From contig QLIY01000688.1 in NCBI GenBank assembly GCA_003260075.1, positions 1-64,000 on the forward strand: 64,000 nucleotides of DNA. Reading direction: 5' to 3'. The notes under the pieces are model-generated. The model searched no databases, was not told the origin of the DNA, and was given only the letters and a program-made list of their open reading frames with translations. Source of the DNA: Phallusia mammillata. Lineage: Eukaryota; Chordata; Ascidiacea; Phlebobranchia; Ascidiidae. Below are positions 46,320-57,300 of the stretch, in pieces (within the stretch, counting starts at the first letter, position 1; each line of letters begins with the position of its first letter). A program made the position numbers and the translations under genes.

Positions 46320-46559
46320 ATGGAGACATCGAAAAATCCATTATTCAGCAAGGTCCTGCAAGCTGTAGGATTAAACTGTTTCACCACATGTAACAGCTGG
46401 GTTGTTTATCTCAACTTTGACCTGTACGCGGCTTTTCCTTTGTATCCATTTATTGTAGGATCAAAGCATGGCGGATTAAATGCAATAATGATCTGCATCG
46501 GCGTTAATGTGTTTTATGTTCATCTTTTATTTTCAGCCTTGGTGACGTTTATAAATTAA
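46320..46559 (+). CDS. Possible small membrane protein, 79 residues
   Basis: Starts METSKNPLFSKVLQAVG, with two hydrophobic segments (about residues 26-45 and 53-77) joined by a short GSKHGG loop, suggesting a hairpin membrane protein. No family recognised and no nearby paralogue. The frame is not much longer than chance, so this is a weak candidate. Confidence 0.25.
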   Translation: METSKNPLFSKVLQAVGLNCFTTCNSWVVYLNFDLYAAFPLYPFIVGSKHGGLNAIMICIGVNVFYVHLLFSALVTFIN

Positions 46560-47550
46560 TTTCTTTTTGTAAATTGAACATTGTTGCATACCACTCGTGT
46601 TAAACCTAATGTGTAATATATATTCGAAAAACTCGCTACAATGCTGTGCAATCAGATAAGACAATTCCGTGTCAAAGAAACGAAACAGAAACTTGGACGA
46701 TACATTACTAAAAATATTTAGGTTTTACAAAAATCCATCTGCTTATTAACTGTGTTTTTTCTAACGTAAGATTATATGCCACCATTTTTTAACAATACTT
46801 TTACTCCAACTTAGAAGTACAATCACCCAGTTCGTTGGTTAGTGGATAAAGGCTATAATGAACCTATAACGTCGATTGATTTTAAGTTTAAGATAAACAT
46901 TTAGTCATTTGTCCTGGAATTTTGAGATGTATATATATTGCGCTTTAACAGCATCACCATATCTGTATAAGCAAGCACAAGAAAACATTTTGATGTACGT
47001 GTTTTTTGCCTGAAAATAATGGCCGAATTACAAAAGGAGTGTGTAACAAAGCATTAAAGTCGGAGTTCTCTTGTTTTACTCTTTTTTCAATTTACAAAAT
47101 ACCCCATTACTAATAATGAATTTGTTTAGAGGCCTTTGTTTCGTCGGCCGCCTTCTGACGGCATGCGAACTGACGGCAGCAGAAAATGGCAAATCGGACG
47201 AAGCTATTAAAATCGAATATATACACGAACTTTTCTCTCCTGTGTTGCAGAGATCACGAAAAATCGATTTTACCCCTTAACACAGTGGTTCCCAACCGGG
47301 GAGGAATTCCTCCCTTGGGAGGAATTTTATGAGTTCAGGGGAGGAATTTCATGAAAACTGTAAAAAAAATTAGATTGGAAATGTTACAGAATATTTTTGA
47401 TTATTATGTCCATTATACATTATTATGTCCATTATAATTTGGACCCGGTTCACATTTGGAACCGGTTGTTAAGGATTCTGAAATAGACATCCCTAATTAT
47501 AAGATCTATTTCAAATTACTATAATTTTTTATGGTATATTTGTTGGTGAA

Positions 47551-47960
47551 GGACGGGTACCCGGTACTCAGTACTCGGTATCGAACGATTTCAGTGGTAT
47601 CGATATTCGTACTCGGTATCGAAATATTTTGTCTCAGTTTTCAATACCAACGTGCGAGTACCGAAGGCAGATTTACACCATAAGAATACGGGCAACTCGT
47701 TGCCAATATTTGCTGCGGACAGCACAAATCAGGAAAAAGTTCCGCCAGGTTATGTATATTTTTGTCGCCAATGTGTGAAAATCACATTTTTCTACATGTT
47801 TCTCCATGCATGTGTGAGCACATGTACCGCGGCAATGGCAGATAATTTAGACAGTGATATACAACTAACAAACAACACTATATTTAAGTACTCGGTATAC
47901 ACGTGTTACTCGTACTCGGTATCGGTACTCGCTTCAAAATCTGGTATTGTCCCATCACTA
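47551..47960. mobile_element. Palindromic MITE related to 12684-13122
   Basis: Shares gacgggtacccggtact, ggtatcgaacgatttcagtgg, cagcacaaat...gaaaaaagttccgcc and the end tattgtcccatcacta with the intron-1 copy. The left terminus lacks the TAGTGATGG end, so it is truncated or diverged there. No target duplication seen. Confidence 0.8.
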
Positions 47961-48040
47961 ATATTTGTTTTTCTTCTTATGGACCCCCCCCCCTTCAAAA
48001 TCTGGTATTGTCCCATCACTAATATTTGTTTTTCTTCTTA
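47935..48040. repeat. Duplication across a C(10) tract at a MITE end
   Basis: The last 26 bases of the MITE plus its flank (ttcaaaatctggtattg... ttcttctta) recur immediately after ten C residues (47984-47993), identical over about 46 bases. Confidence 0.85.
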
Positions 48041-49013
48041 TTTTCTTCTTTTTGACCTACTTTGATTTTTTTGCTTATAGGCCTTCAGTAAACAACCAAC
48101 ACAGTGTCACTGTAATGTACATAAAAAAATTTCATTCTTAAACCGTCTGATTTTTCATTTTGCAAAAAAATTTTAATGTAATTTTTGTATTATTTTAGTG
48201 TATAAGTTTTTAATAATTTGTCCCATGTAAATAACTTACTTTTAATTATTTGTTTTTCTTCGCTACGCAATTCGCACTTGCACGCAGCCAGCTGAATTTA
48301 CCTACACTGTTAGCCTAGTTTATAGTTATTCACTGTACATTTTGTTTACATATACTATTTGCTTTTATCTGTAAATAGCGTGAGAAGGTCTGTGCAAATA
48401 AAATGCCTTAACAAACAAGCTTGATAAATCGCACATTCCATGATTTGTGGCGTTTAGAAAAAAAATAAACAAGCTGAATTAGATTTTACGGTTATTTCAC
48501 AATGCTTTCATTAAACTGTAAAATGACAGAAATCTTGCTGAAACTGTAATTTCTTCCAGGCTTTTCTCTTGCGTTGGATTTTTAAACGAATGAAACGCTT
48601 TAGGGTTTGGTGCACGAAAAAACGAAATTTTATTGGCGCATGTGATGTTTTGGTGACATAACCACCTAAATAACACTGACAGACGACACCCAATAAACAC
48701 ATAAGAAAGAAAACGGGGTTGGAACAAAGAACGGTAGGCTTTATTTTCCTGATAAATACTGTCTGTTTTTTGTTTGTTTTTTGCTTACAAGACTCGTAAT
48801 TACAGTACCACAGTAAAAATGGATTTTTTTTAGATCCTATAGTTGTTTTAATTGACTCAAAATACACAACATAACGTCGCCGTATCTTTCAAGGCAACGG
48901 TGCAAAAATCAAAATTCCTATTCCAAGTCGAACATTCGACCGTCTCTGTATCACAATGACGACAATAATATTAAAACCGAGAGCCATTGGTCAGTCAGTT
49001 GGAGGGTCAAATA

Positions 49014-49874
49014 TCAGTGGACCGACTGTGAGTCGCTTTCGGCTTTTTCAATGGGCTTCGAGAAAGCTGGCTTGGGCTGCTCAACGTGAAAAGTAGCTTC
49101 GCTCATCCCACCGTCGCGTTTTATCCGATGACCGCTCTCGTCAAAGTCGGCAAGATCGACACTGCGTTTGCCGCCAGGGGAGAGGCCTTTACTCCAATGC
49201 TGGCGTTTTTGAATAGAGTGCTGCTGTGGTTGTTGGTGGTCCTTCGTCAGTGCTGGTCTCTTTCCACCAGGCCTGTATGCCATGCTCCAATGTTGTCGAG
49301 GTGGCGGTAAATCTTCAAGGTCAAACGCCGGATTACCAAGCGCCGCATTTTCGGTGGCCTCGTGAGCTGCAAGATCGTTCCCAATCATCAGCTTTTTAAG
49401 TTCCTCAAGAATGAATGGCTCAATGTCAAAGCCATTGTGTTCCGCCTGCCAACGAGCACCAGGAGTTTCCTTTTTGCCACCAGGTCTGTACCAGTCGCTC
49501 CAATGTTGACGAAGGACCATAGGAAGACTACCTGTAAACGGGTCACTTCTTTTGCCGCCCGGCCTGTATTCGTCGCTCCAATGTTGGCGCGTTTCTACAC
49601 GATTCTGCTCGTTCCAAATTTTACTGTCATCGTTTTCCTTGTCCACCCACTCCTCCCAGAAGTTGCCTCCGTCGTTTTCGGTGGAGTCCTTTAGCTGTGC
49701 GACGTAATTTTTGAGCTTATTTTCCCTCGCAACGTCGGCTTGAAGCTGCAGTAGTTGGCTAAGGAGAGATCGTTCGTCAAAATCAACCTGGGGACCCTGC
49801 TGCATCGGAAAGCTTGTCACTAGTGTCACGTAACAAGCCAAACAGGCCACAGCCGAAGCCACATTAAACAACAT
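49014..49874 (-). CDS. gnrh: Tunicate gonadotropin-releasing hormone precursor with four decapeptides
   Basis: An intronless 286-residue secretory precursor; the ATG at 49874 begins a hydrophobic signal peptide (about residues 1-21). Four mature sequences follow: QHWSDEYRPG (97-106), QHWSDWYRPG (123-132), QHWSMAYRPG (194-203) and QHWSKGLSPG (225-234). Each is preceded by Arg and followed by Gly-Lys-Arg or Gly-Lys-Lys, giving N-terminal pyroglutamate and C-terminal amide after processing. All keep QHWS and PG, the receptor-critical ends of GnRH. Three have Arg at position 8, as in mammalian GnRH. Ciona precursors, as I recall, carry three peptides and are also intronless. Likely role: neuropeptide control of gamete release and metamorphosis through GnRH-type GPCRs. 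Confidence 0.95.
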   Translation of the reverse strand: MLFNVASAVACLACYVTLVTSFPMQQGPQVDFDERSLLSQLLQLQADVARENKLKNYVAQLKDSTENDGGNFWEEWVDKENDDSKIWNEQNRVETRQHWSDEYRPGGKRSDPFTGSLPMVLRQHWSDWYRPGGKKETPGARWQAEHNGFDIEPFILEELKKLMIGNDLAAHEATENAALGNPAFDLEDLPPPRQHWSMAYRPGGKRPALTKDHQQPQQHSIQKRQHWSKGLSPGGKRSVDLADFDESGHRIKRDGGMSEATFHVEQPKPAFSKPIEKAESDSQSVH

Positions 49875-50022
49875 AACGAATGTTAATTAAAGTTTATTGT
49901 ATACAGAAGTAGAATTTGCCAGAATATGAGTAAACTGCAAAAAAAAACATTGTTGATTCTAAAAGTTTTGTAGTATTTTATCTATTAGAGGTATTTACTA
50001 CAAAAGCACAAAATAAATCATN

Positions 50023-51010
50023 ATAGTAATACTGATTGCACACGGCAGGATGATCTCATAGGTCCCAGCGTGACAAATTTATCGTGGTCTGTGGCTTCAC
50101 AGATTAAGTTAAAATTGTGTGTTAGCATTTTGTTGCTTTTCGCCAATGTATGCCAGTTTTACGATAAAACTAACAGTGAAAAAATACGTTACATCAAACT
50201 TTACCCCCCCCCCCATGTCGCTTTTTACGTCTATTTGGGCCGTTATTTTCACCATTAAATCATACGCTATTTTCGCAGATTGTACTTATTAAATGCAGCC
50301 AAAATTTATAACATTAATATTGTTGACAAAATGTATTGTCGATTCGTCAAGTTTTATAATGACACCAACTTACTCTGTTTTCTGTCAGTTTTAAACCAGT
50401 TATGCTGTTAAAACATTTATTATTTTTATATTATCCCGTCCTTTGCCAAAAGCGCTTTTTGCCAGTGCGCTATCTCGGCCAGAATCTCTTAACCCATAAC
50501 CTGACTGGCCATAAGGCAATTCCTGTCCAAAGGGATCCACCCGAATGGCAGCATAGCTCCTGCGAGTTGCTTTATATATCCAAGGCGGTGTCGTCCTGCA
50601 GTGAAAAACGAGTATTGTCAGGCGAAATTCAATTGCACATTTGCGGTGCTTGTGGGCTTTGGGCGGGAGGGGGGCGATATTGGCACATCGTAATTAGACC
50701 GCTGTGTCGATATTTTTTCTTGCCACTGACTGTTCCGCCGTCCGACATTGAAGATAACCAGGTTTACTTGACAAAAACCCTTTGATAATTCAAATTATGG
50801 GATGGGGGTGACGCTATGGTTCTGGAATAGTAATACTGATTGCACACGGCAGGATGATCTCATAGGTCCCAGCGTGACAAATTTATCGTGGTCTGTGGCT
50901 TCACAGATTAAGTTAAAATTGTGTGTTAGCATTTTGTTGCTTTTCGCCAATGTATGCCAGTTTTACGATAAAATTAACAGTGAAAAAATACGTTACATCA
51001 AACTTTATTA
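50023..51010. repeat. 180-bp segment repeated on both sides of ~610 unique bases
   Basis: atagtaatactgattgcac... to catcaaacttta occurs at 50023-50203, bounded by a single N (50022) and a C(11) tract (50204-50214), and again at 50828-51010 in continuous sequence, with one or two differences. The first copy looks like a small contig inserted out of order. Confidence 0.85.
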
Positions 51011-52999
51011 TTTTTTATTGCAAGACAGTTTATTTGCAATCTATAGATTTGTTGTGAAAGTGTAAGCTTTTGGTCAATTGTTTTTGAGTAAATTCATTCA
51101 GTTTAACCTTAACTCTCAGTAAAAGAAACCGCAAACCCGAAAAGTGGCCTTGAGGTTTTTCTAATGGATTTTAGCAAATGTCTTTGTACTTGCTAAACTA
51201 AAACCCGGCAAAAAATATTGCCTTCAAAAATCGATCGTTTTCAAGTCCAATTGCAGTTATTGTGCACGTACTTGCATTGGTTTCTGCAAGCTCCAAATTC
51301 GTATGGGAACAATAATCTATCGAACTAATCCGTGTGTTGATTTAAAGGCAACAAAATGTCTTAAGATCAATTGTCCATATTTTAACATTACCCAACATAA
51401 TTGATAATAGGCTAATGAATATAGGTTGTAATGTTAGGGAAACAAATACATTTTTTGGTTCGTGTAAAAGATAAATACAGCGCCTTTGTAAAATGAAACA
51501 ACGACCATTTAACCAAAATACCTCAGACGCATATCAAGCACGTATAAGTGCTATTTTACGATTTTACGATTTTACGATTTTCGATTCATCGTATCTGATC
51601 GGATGAGGTAAGGGTTGCTTTCCGATATCGCATTTTTGTTTATTTGTTTGTTTTCAATCACAGTAATTGGTAATTCGATTCCGGATGTCGTACGAATCCG
51701 GCGGGTGGACAAATGCCGAATTTGGCCAATAGAATGAATAATGCACAAGACGACGTTGCACATTGCCTTTCTGTAATCACGCCTTTAAATGTGCATTTTC
51801 TCACACCAAACCCCTTCTGTCGTTGTCCGATTGACGGATTCCGCAATGGGACACCGAAGCCCTCACGGGATGCAATTTGCAGGCCTTGGTACGCAAGAGA
51901 AAACCAATTACGTTTTGCCCTGCATCAATGACGTAGGATTTCCAGGTATTTGTCTCCTTTTGAACGCATACCCTGTTGCATTTTGACGACAGGGCCGTGT
52001 TTAATCGCCTTCTGCTGTTTCCATTTCTGTTTGATTTTAACGTCGCTTCATTTCCTGGTAATGTGTCTCTGTTAATATTGTCACATGTACGTTCCTTTGA
52101 TATGTGGCTTTTGTAGATAATGTGAATATTGAACCAGAAATTAAAATCACGAATGACAATGTCATCAAACGTTTCTTTTTTTCATTTCCTTAAATTAATC
52201 AAGGTATGCTATAGCAAACGTAGCTTTTAAAATTAGGGACTCAAATCGCATGTAATTTCAGGTTCGGTTGGGGATAACAGTTAATTTGTTTTAGGTGTCT
52301 GAATTTTCCACAAGTTTTACGAAAACTGTATACTATTTGCCTACAATCACCTGGAAAACAAGTTTGCGTTTTTAAACCAGCTTAAAAGCCATAATTTGTT
52401 TAATTTGATTTCTTCTTTTGGGTAGGCCTACACCGCCTTATCGACATTTAAAAGGATTATGACTGTGTATTGATGCACAACGTCTATATTATTAATACTT
52501 TTTACACCCCCCACACAGCTGTTACGTATTCCTCAATAGGCTACAACCCTACGTTGTTCTCAAATGAATAATTTTGATGGTGTTAACACGAAAAATATTT
52601 CGCGCTGGGCTTAACGCTAAACAGCGTAGGGTTCAACTCCGAAGCAGTTTTTTTTTGAAAACGAAATAGCCTATGGGGTTCCATTTCGTTTTCGTTTAAT
52701 GAATTGTTAACCTACCTACTTTTTTGTACGATGTAGCTGCAGCGCGTTTAGTCATGATCCACCCATTGTGCCCCCACCGTTTAGCGCACCATAATATTTC
52801 ACCTGTTTTGCGATTGGACTCCCTGGTTTTAGTGTCACCAACGTGCTATCCTGTGATATCTACAAAGAATTGATTAAAATTATGATTTTCATGCTACATT
52901 TATATGACAATTGGCTAATTTGCAAGTCAATTAGGCTACCTGTTCATTTGCCGAATAAATCCATCAGTTAAATCCAAGGATATTTCAAAAGTGTATCGT

Positions 53000-53000
<1 letters not shown>

Positions 53001-53072
<72 letters not shown>
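53001..53072. repeat. Homopolymer of 72 C residues
   Basis: An uninterrupted C(72) replaces the expected left terminus of the MITE that follows (a complete copy at 2969 has CAGTGGTCGGCAACC... before gcggcccggtacc). In context with the other C tracts it is most likely an assembly or sequencing artefact. Confidence 0.85.
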
Positions 53073-53073
<1 letters not shown>

Positions 53074-53283
53074 CGGCCCGGTACCGGTCCGCGACGAGTT
53101 GTTACCGGGCCGTATAATTTTTCAGGTTAAATGCTTTAAAACACTTTGTCTGTGTATCCCGGGGATGATAAACTAATTTATGCGTTTTTATTGCTAAATA
53201 TTTGTGGTTTTTGGAAACCCGGTCCGCAATAAAATTTCAGTTTTAAAAACGGTCCGCAGTACGAAAACGGCTGCCGACCCCTG
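53073..53283. mobile_element. Truncated GGTCGGCAACC-family MITE
   Basis: Matches 2969-3262 from gcggcccggtaccggtccgcg through to the right end ggctgccgacccctg; the left end is lost at the C tract. Confidence 0.8.
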
Positions 53284-54357
53284 GGCTACGGTGTGTAAAT
53301 TAATAACATTATTTAATAGTTACGGCTGTCTGCAATGGTATTCGTTCAGTTCTTGTAATTCAATATCCTTTGTTGGCTTCCAGGATTAGATGATCTAGAA
53401 AGCGAAAAAAACAACACATTATTGCACCTAACTCGTAGTTTCTCCATCGCCACCCTGCCGTTACACGTCACAGTGTGAATTATTTAGCCCTTTTTTAATT
53501 ATATTACTAAATTGTGTGAGCAAATTATGCCTTCTAGTTTTGTAATTTCTTTCCACCTACGTAATAATTAACAACTATTCTGATTTCTATGAGAATATTT
53601 TATTGAGGACAAAACTTCCCAATGTTACAAAGTATTTTAATGAGATAAAATGTGTTTATTTTGCATTACCAAGAAAGATTGACAATGAAAAACTATTCAA
53701 ATACTCAGTAGAAAGACATTTAATGACTTTGGTTTGTTTATTTATCCAAAACACAGAAAAAAAATCGAGCATTAAACCGCCAGTGGGCGACAACGTATGT
53801 AATTTAAACAAAGTAAAAAACGGACAGGAGTGACGTTTTATCAAAGAACCCCAGTGGTGCGGTGGTTCATTGTTTGCAAAGGTTTGTCCAAATTGCTTTA
53901 TTTTTTCTAATATCTGATAACCAGAATCTAAATAAGTCAGCAAACAATTTTTGTGTGTGTATGTGTTTGTGCGATTAATAGTTTTGTAATCCACCATTAA
54001 AAATAAACTGTGTATAGCTTGATCTGTATGTCCTGTTTACGTTTCTGTTTTTAGTATTTCTTTCTTTATTTTAGTAAAAATGTGCACGAAACTATCCTAT
54101 CTGCTTTGAAGATGCAAATGAAAAGCTTAAGTTAGAGCAGAAATTCAAAATTTAGCTTGTATAAAACTTGCTTCTTTCTTACAACTATAAGCTCAAATTC
54201 TGTTAAACGTTTTAGTTTTAAACCAACTTAGGATAAATTATTACTTTCATAGCAAGTAATCATTTCAAACCTACACAGTGCTTGTATTGTTGGTTTTTAT
54301 GTTAACACAAGTATGATGCGAGGAACATTGATAAAATGTTTTTTTCTTTTGTTTTAG

Positions 54358-57300
54358 ATTTGTGAGAATATTTCAATGTTTTGATTGCTAAACGGCAAGA
54401 TAGGAAAGCGACGAAGAAAAAACTCGTCTGCTTCCTCAGCTTCAAATTCTTTAAAAAGTCTGAAAACAAGTCATCCCACTGGTGAAGAGCATTCATCAAC
54501 TTCGTCAGTCAAATTGACGACTGCTGTTTCATCAGCGAAAATGTCTCGGTAGGTTTTCTATTTTCTTGTTCACATTTTAAATTTCACTTCCCACTGACTT
54601 GCTCTGCTTTGGTTTTGGCATTTTGGGGGGATTTTTTTTCATTTTGGGGGGACCAATTTTATCAAATGAATATGACAGCATGCAAGCCCAGTCTGCAGAG
54701 TATGGCAGCTGCACTCGCGATTTTGTTTGAAAAAAAATGTTTGCACGCCAAGTTTTGGGGTTTGCACGTGAAAATTTTGCACCAAAGGCATTTAATTCTA
54801 CCAAAGGCGCCTACTGAAATTGGTCTTGCACGCGGACTTACAGGTCGTGCACGTGTGCACGCGGGACATGTAGGTCCTGCACGCGCGAGATCTCGTCGGG
54901 AACTGCCATGTTCTGCAGACTGGATGCAAGCGATGAACAAAAGTTTTGCTTTTCTAAATGTACGTTCGCATTTGTTGAAATAAAGTTATTGTATTTTCAC
55001 AGACGTCCAGTTAATCATGGTAATGGTGGAGCAAACCCTCATGGTTTGCCATACATTGGTTTGGACCAAATATGGGAAGACCTGCAGCAGGGCATCAGAC
55101 AGGTATTTATTGTTTGAAGTCTATTGAATTAATTGATGAGCTTACAAATTTTTTGCTGCACAAAGTCTTAGGCTACTTTTTGTTAGGGACCTTAAGGAAC
55201 TTTTTACTTTTTGGTTTTGGCAGTTTAAACATGACCCCCCCCCCAAGTTTTGGGGTTTGCACGTGAAAATTTTGCACCAAAGGCATTTAATTCTACCAAA
55301 GGCGCCTACTGAAATTGGTCTTGCACGCGGACTTACAGGTCGTGCACGTGTGCACGCGGGACATGTAGGTCCTGCACGCGCGAGATCTCGTCGGGAACTG
55401 CCATGTTCTGCAGACTGGATGCAAGCGATGAACAAAAGTTTTGCTTTTCTAAATGTACGTTCGCATTTGTTGAAATAAAGTTATTGTATTTTCACAGACG
55501 TCCAGTTAATCATGGTAATGGTGGAGCAAACCCTCATGGTTTGCCATACATTGGTTTGGACCAAATATGGGAAGACCTGCAGCAGGGCATCAGACAGGTA
55601 TTTATTGTTTGAAGTCTATTGAATTAATTGATGAGCTTACAAATTTTTTGCTGCACAAAGTCTTAGGCTACTTTTTGTTAGGGACCTTAAGGAACTTTTT
55701 ACTTTTTGGTTTTGGCAGTTTAAACATGATTCATTATTATGGGTCCCCTTCCCTGAAGGGAACACATATTGTTTTTGTCCGTATTTTTTTTCTTCTTTTT
55801 TCTGTCTAACGCTGGTTTGTAACGCTGGTTTGGTCAAGAAAGCGTGCTTCAAATTTATTCAAATTTGGACAGATGTTAGTTATTAATCCGAGTTTGGTCC
55901 CCGGGAAATTTGACCCCGAATGACCCAGCGGTTCACCCACAGACCCCCAAAACATAAAATTTTTAAACGCTCGTTTGTAACGCTCGTTTGGTCAAGAAAG
56001 CGTGCTTCAAATTTATTCAAATTTGGACAGATGTTAGTTATTAATCCGAGTTTGGTCCCCGTGAAATTTGACCCCGAATGACCCAGCGGTTCACCCACAG
56101 ACCCCCAAAACGTAAAATTTTTAANNNNNNNNNNNNNNNNNNNNNNNNNNNNNNNNNNNNNNNNNNNNNNNNNNNNNNNNNNNNNNNNNNNNNNNNNNNN
56201 NNNNNNNNNNNNNNNNNNNNNNNNNNNNNNNNNNNNNNNNNNNNNNNNNNNNNNNNNNNNNNNNNNNNNNNNNNNNNNNNNNNNNNNNNNNNNNNNNNNN
56301 NNNNNNNNNNNNNNNNNNNNNNNNNNNNNNNNNNNNNNNNNNNNNNNNNNNNNNNNNNNNNNNNNNNNNNNNNNNNNNTTTTTTATTGTTGGGTTAATGC
56401 TTTCTAAAAATTTGTCCTTAAGAATCTAAAAATCACCACAACATTTGTTTACCGTAAATCCGCACAAACACGCGTGTGGGGACCCATTAGTTTTTGTTTA
56501 CAAAAACAATCATATGTGTAGATCGAATGATGTGTATAGTAAATTAGTAAATATATAGAATATATAAAATGGAAGTATATCAGAAAGCCACCATTCTAGT
56601 TTATATTTACAATGCTATTGCACCTGAAAAACAAAAAACATTTGATGCTATGAGCAATAAACATTGATCTGCCCATAATTCCATTAAAACATAAAGTGTA
56701 CAAATATATATTTGCACAAGTGTTATGTTACTATTACAGATGATGGTATAAGCACTTTTGCTGATGTGGTATTAGATTGTACCAAAATTTTGAATCAAAG
56801 ATTTGATTTTAATTCTTTGTATGTTTGCAGGTTTATACAAGCCAGAGCATGGAAAAAGTCAGATATATGGAATTATACTCGTATCCTTTCTTGTATGTTT
56901 TATCTTCAAGTCACAATTGTTGTGTCATTATTCCTGAAGTTCCAAATAATGATTCGTAATCCCGTAAAAAAGTGTGAAACACAGCTCTTCCAAAGTTGAT
57001 TTGATAAACAATACTAATGCCCCAAAAGTACCATTGAATTATTTATGCAATTAAATGGATATTTGTGTAAATATTGTATTTGTTGACATTTCTAAAAGAA
57101 GGACATAGCCCTATAAATACTTTCTTTAACCTCGCTTCTGTCAGACATGTGTACAATTACTGTACATCAGTGTACAGAAGTGGATCTTCCAGACAGGGCC
57201 CTAATGCTAATGCAAGCCCATCATCTGGAAGAGGATCTTCTAATAAGAAAAATCCTGGGGTGACACCTGCCCATTTAGTTGGCATGGAGTTGTACAAAAA

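Larger units (their letters stand above)
46560..49013. other. Intergenic DNA with MITE remnants and GnRH 3' flank
   Basis: Contains a left-end CAGTGGTTCCCAACC MITE remnant at 47283, a TACCCGGTACTC-family MITE at 47551-47960, and a small poly-C duplication at 47935-48040. On the minus strand, AATAAA (complement of 48740-48745) is a plausible polyadenylation signal for the GnRH precursor. No further gene seen. Confidence 0.5.
49875..54357. other. Intergenic between GnRH and cullin-1
   Basis: Holds the GnRH 5' flank, a misplaced 180-bp copy at 50023-50203, the C(72) tract with a truncated MITE (53001-53283), and open frames at 50402-50785 and 51789-51986 with no recognised domains. No gene can be supported. 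Confidence 0.5.

Noticed and set aside
49086-49694. Plus-strand open frames of 74 and 110 residues
   Set aside because: They are antisense shadows of the GnRH precursor, whose minus-strand frame has a signal peptide and four processed peptides.
52991-53176. Poly-proline protein MYRSPPPP...
   Set aside because: Translation of the C(72) tract, which is probably an artefact.
54609-55478. Repeated 73-124-residue frames on both strands ([15 protein letters not shown]...)
   Set aside because: They translate the CCAGTCTGCAGA MITE and its false duplicate, not a gene.
56078-56407. 109-residue frame
   Set aside because: It consists mostly of the N gap.
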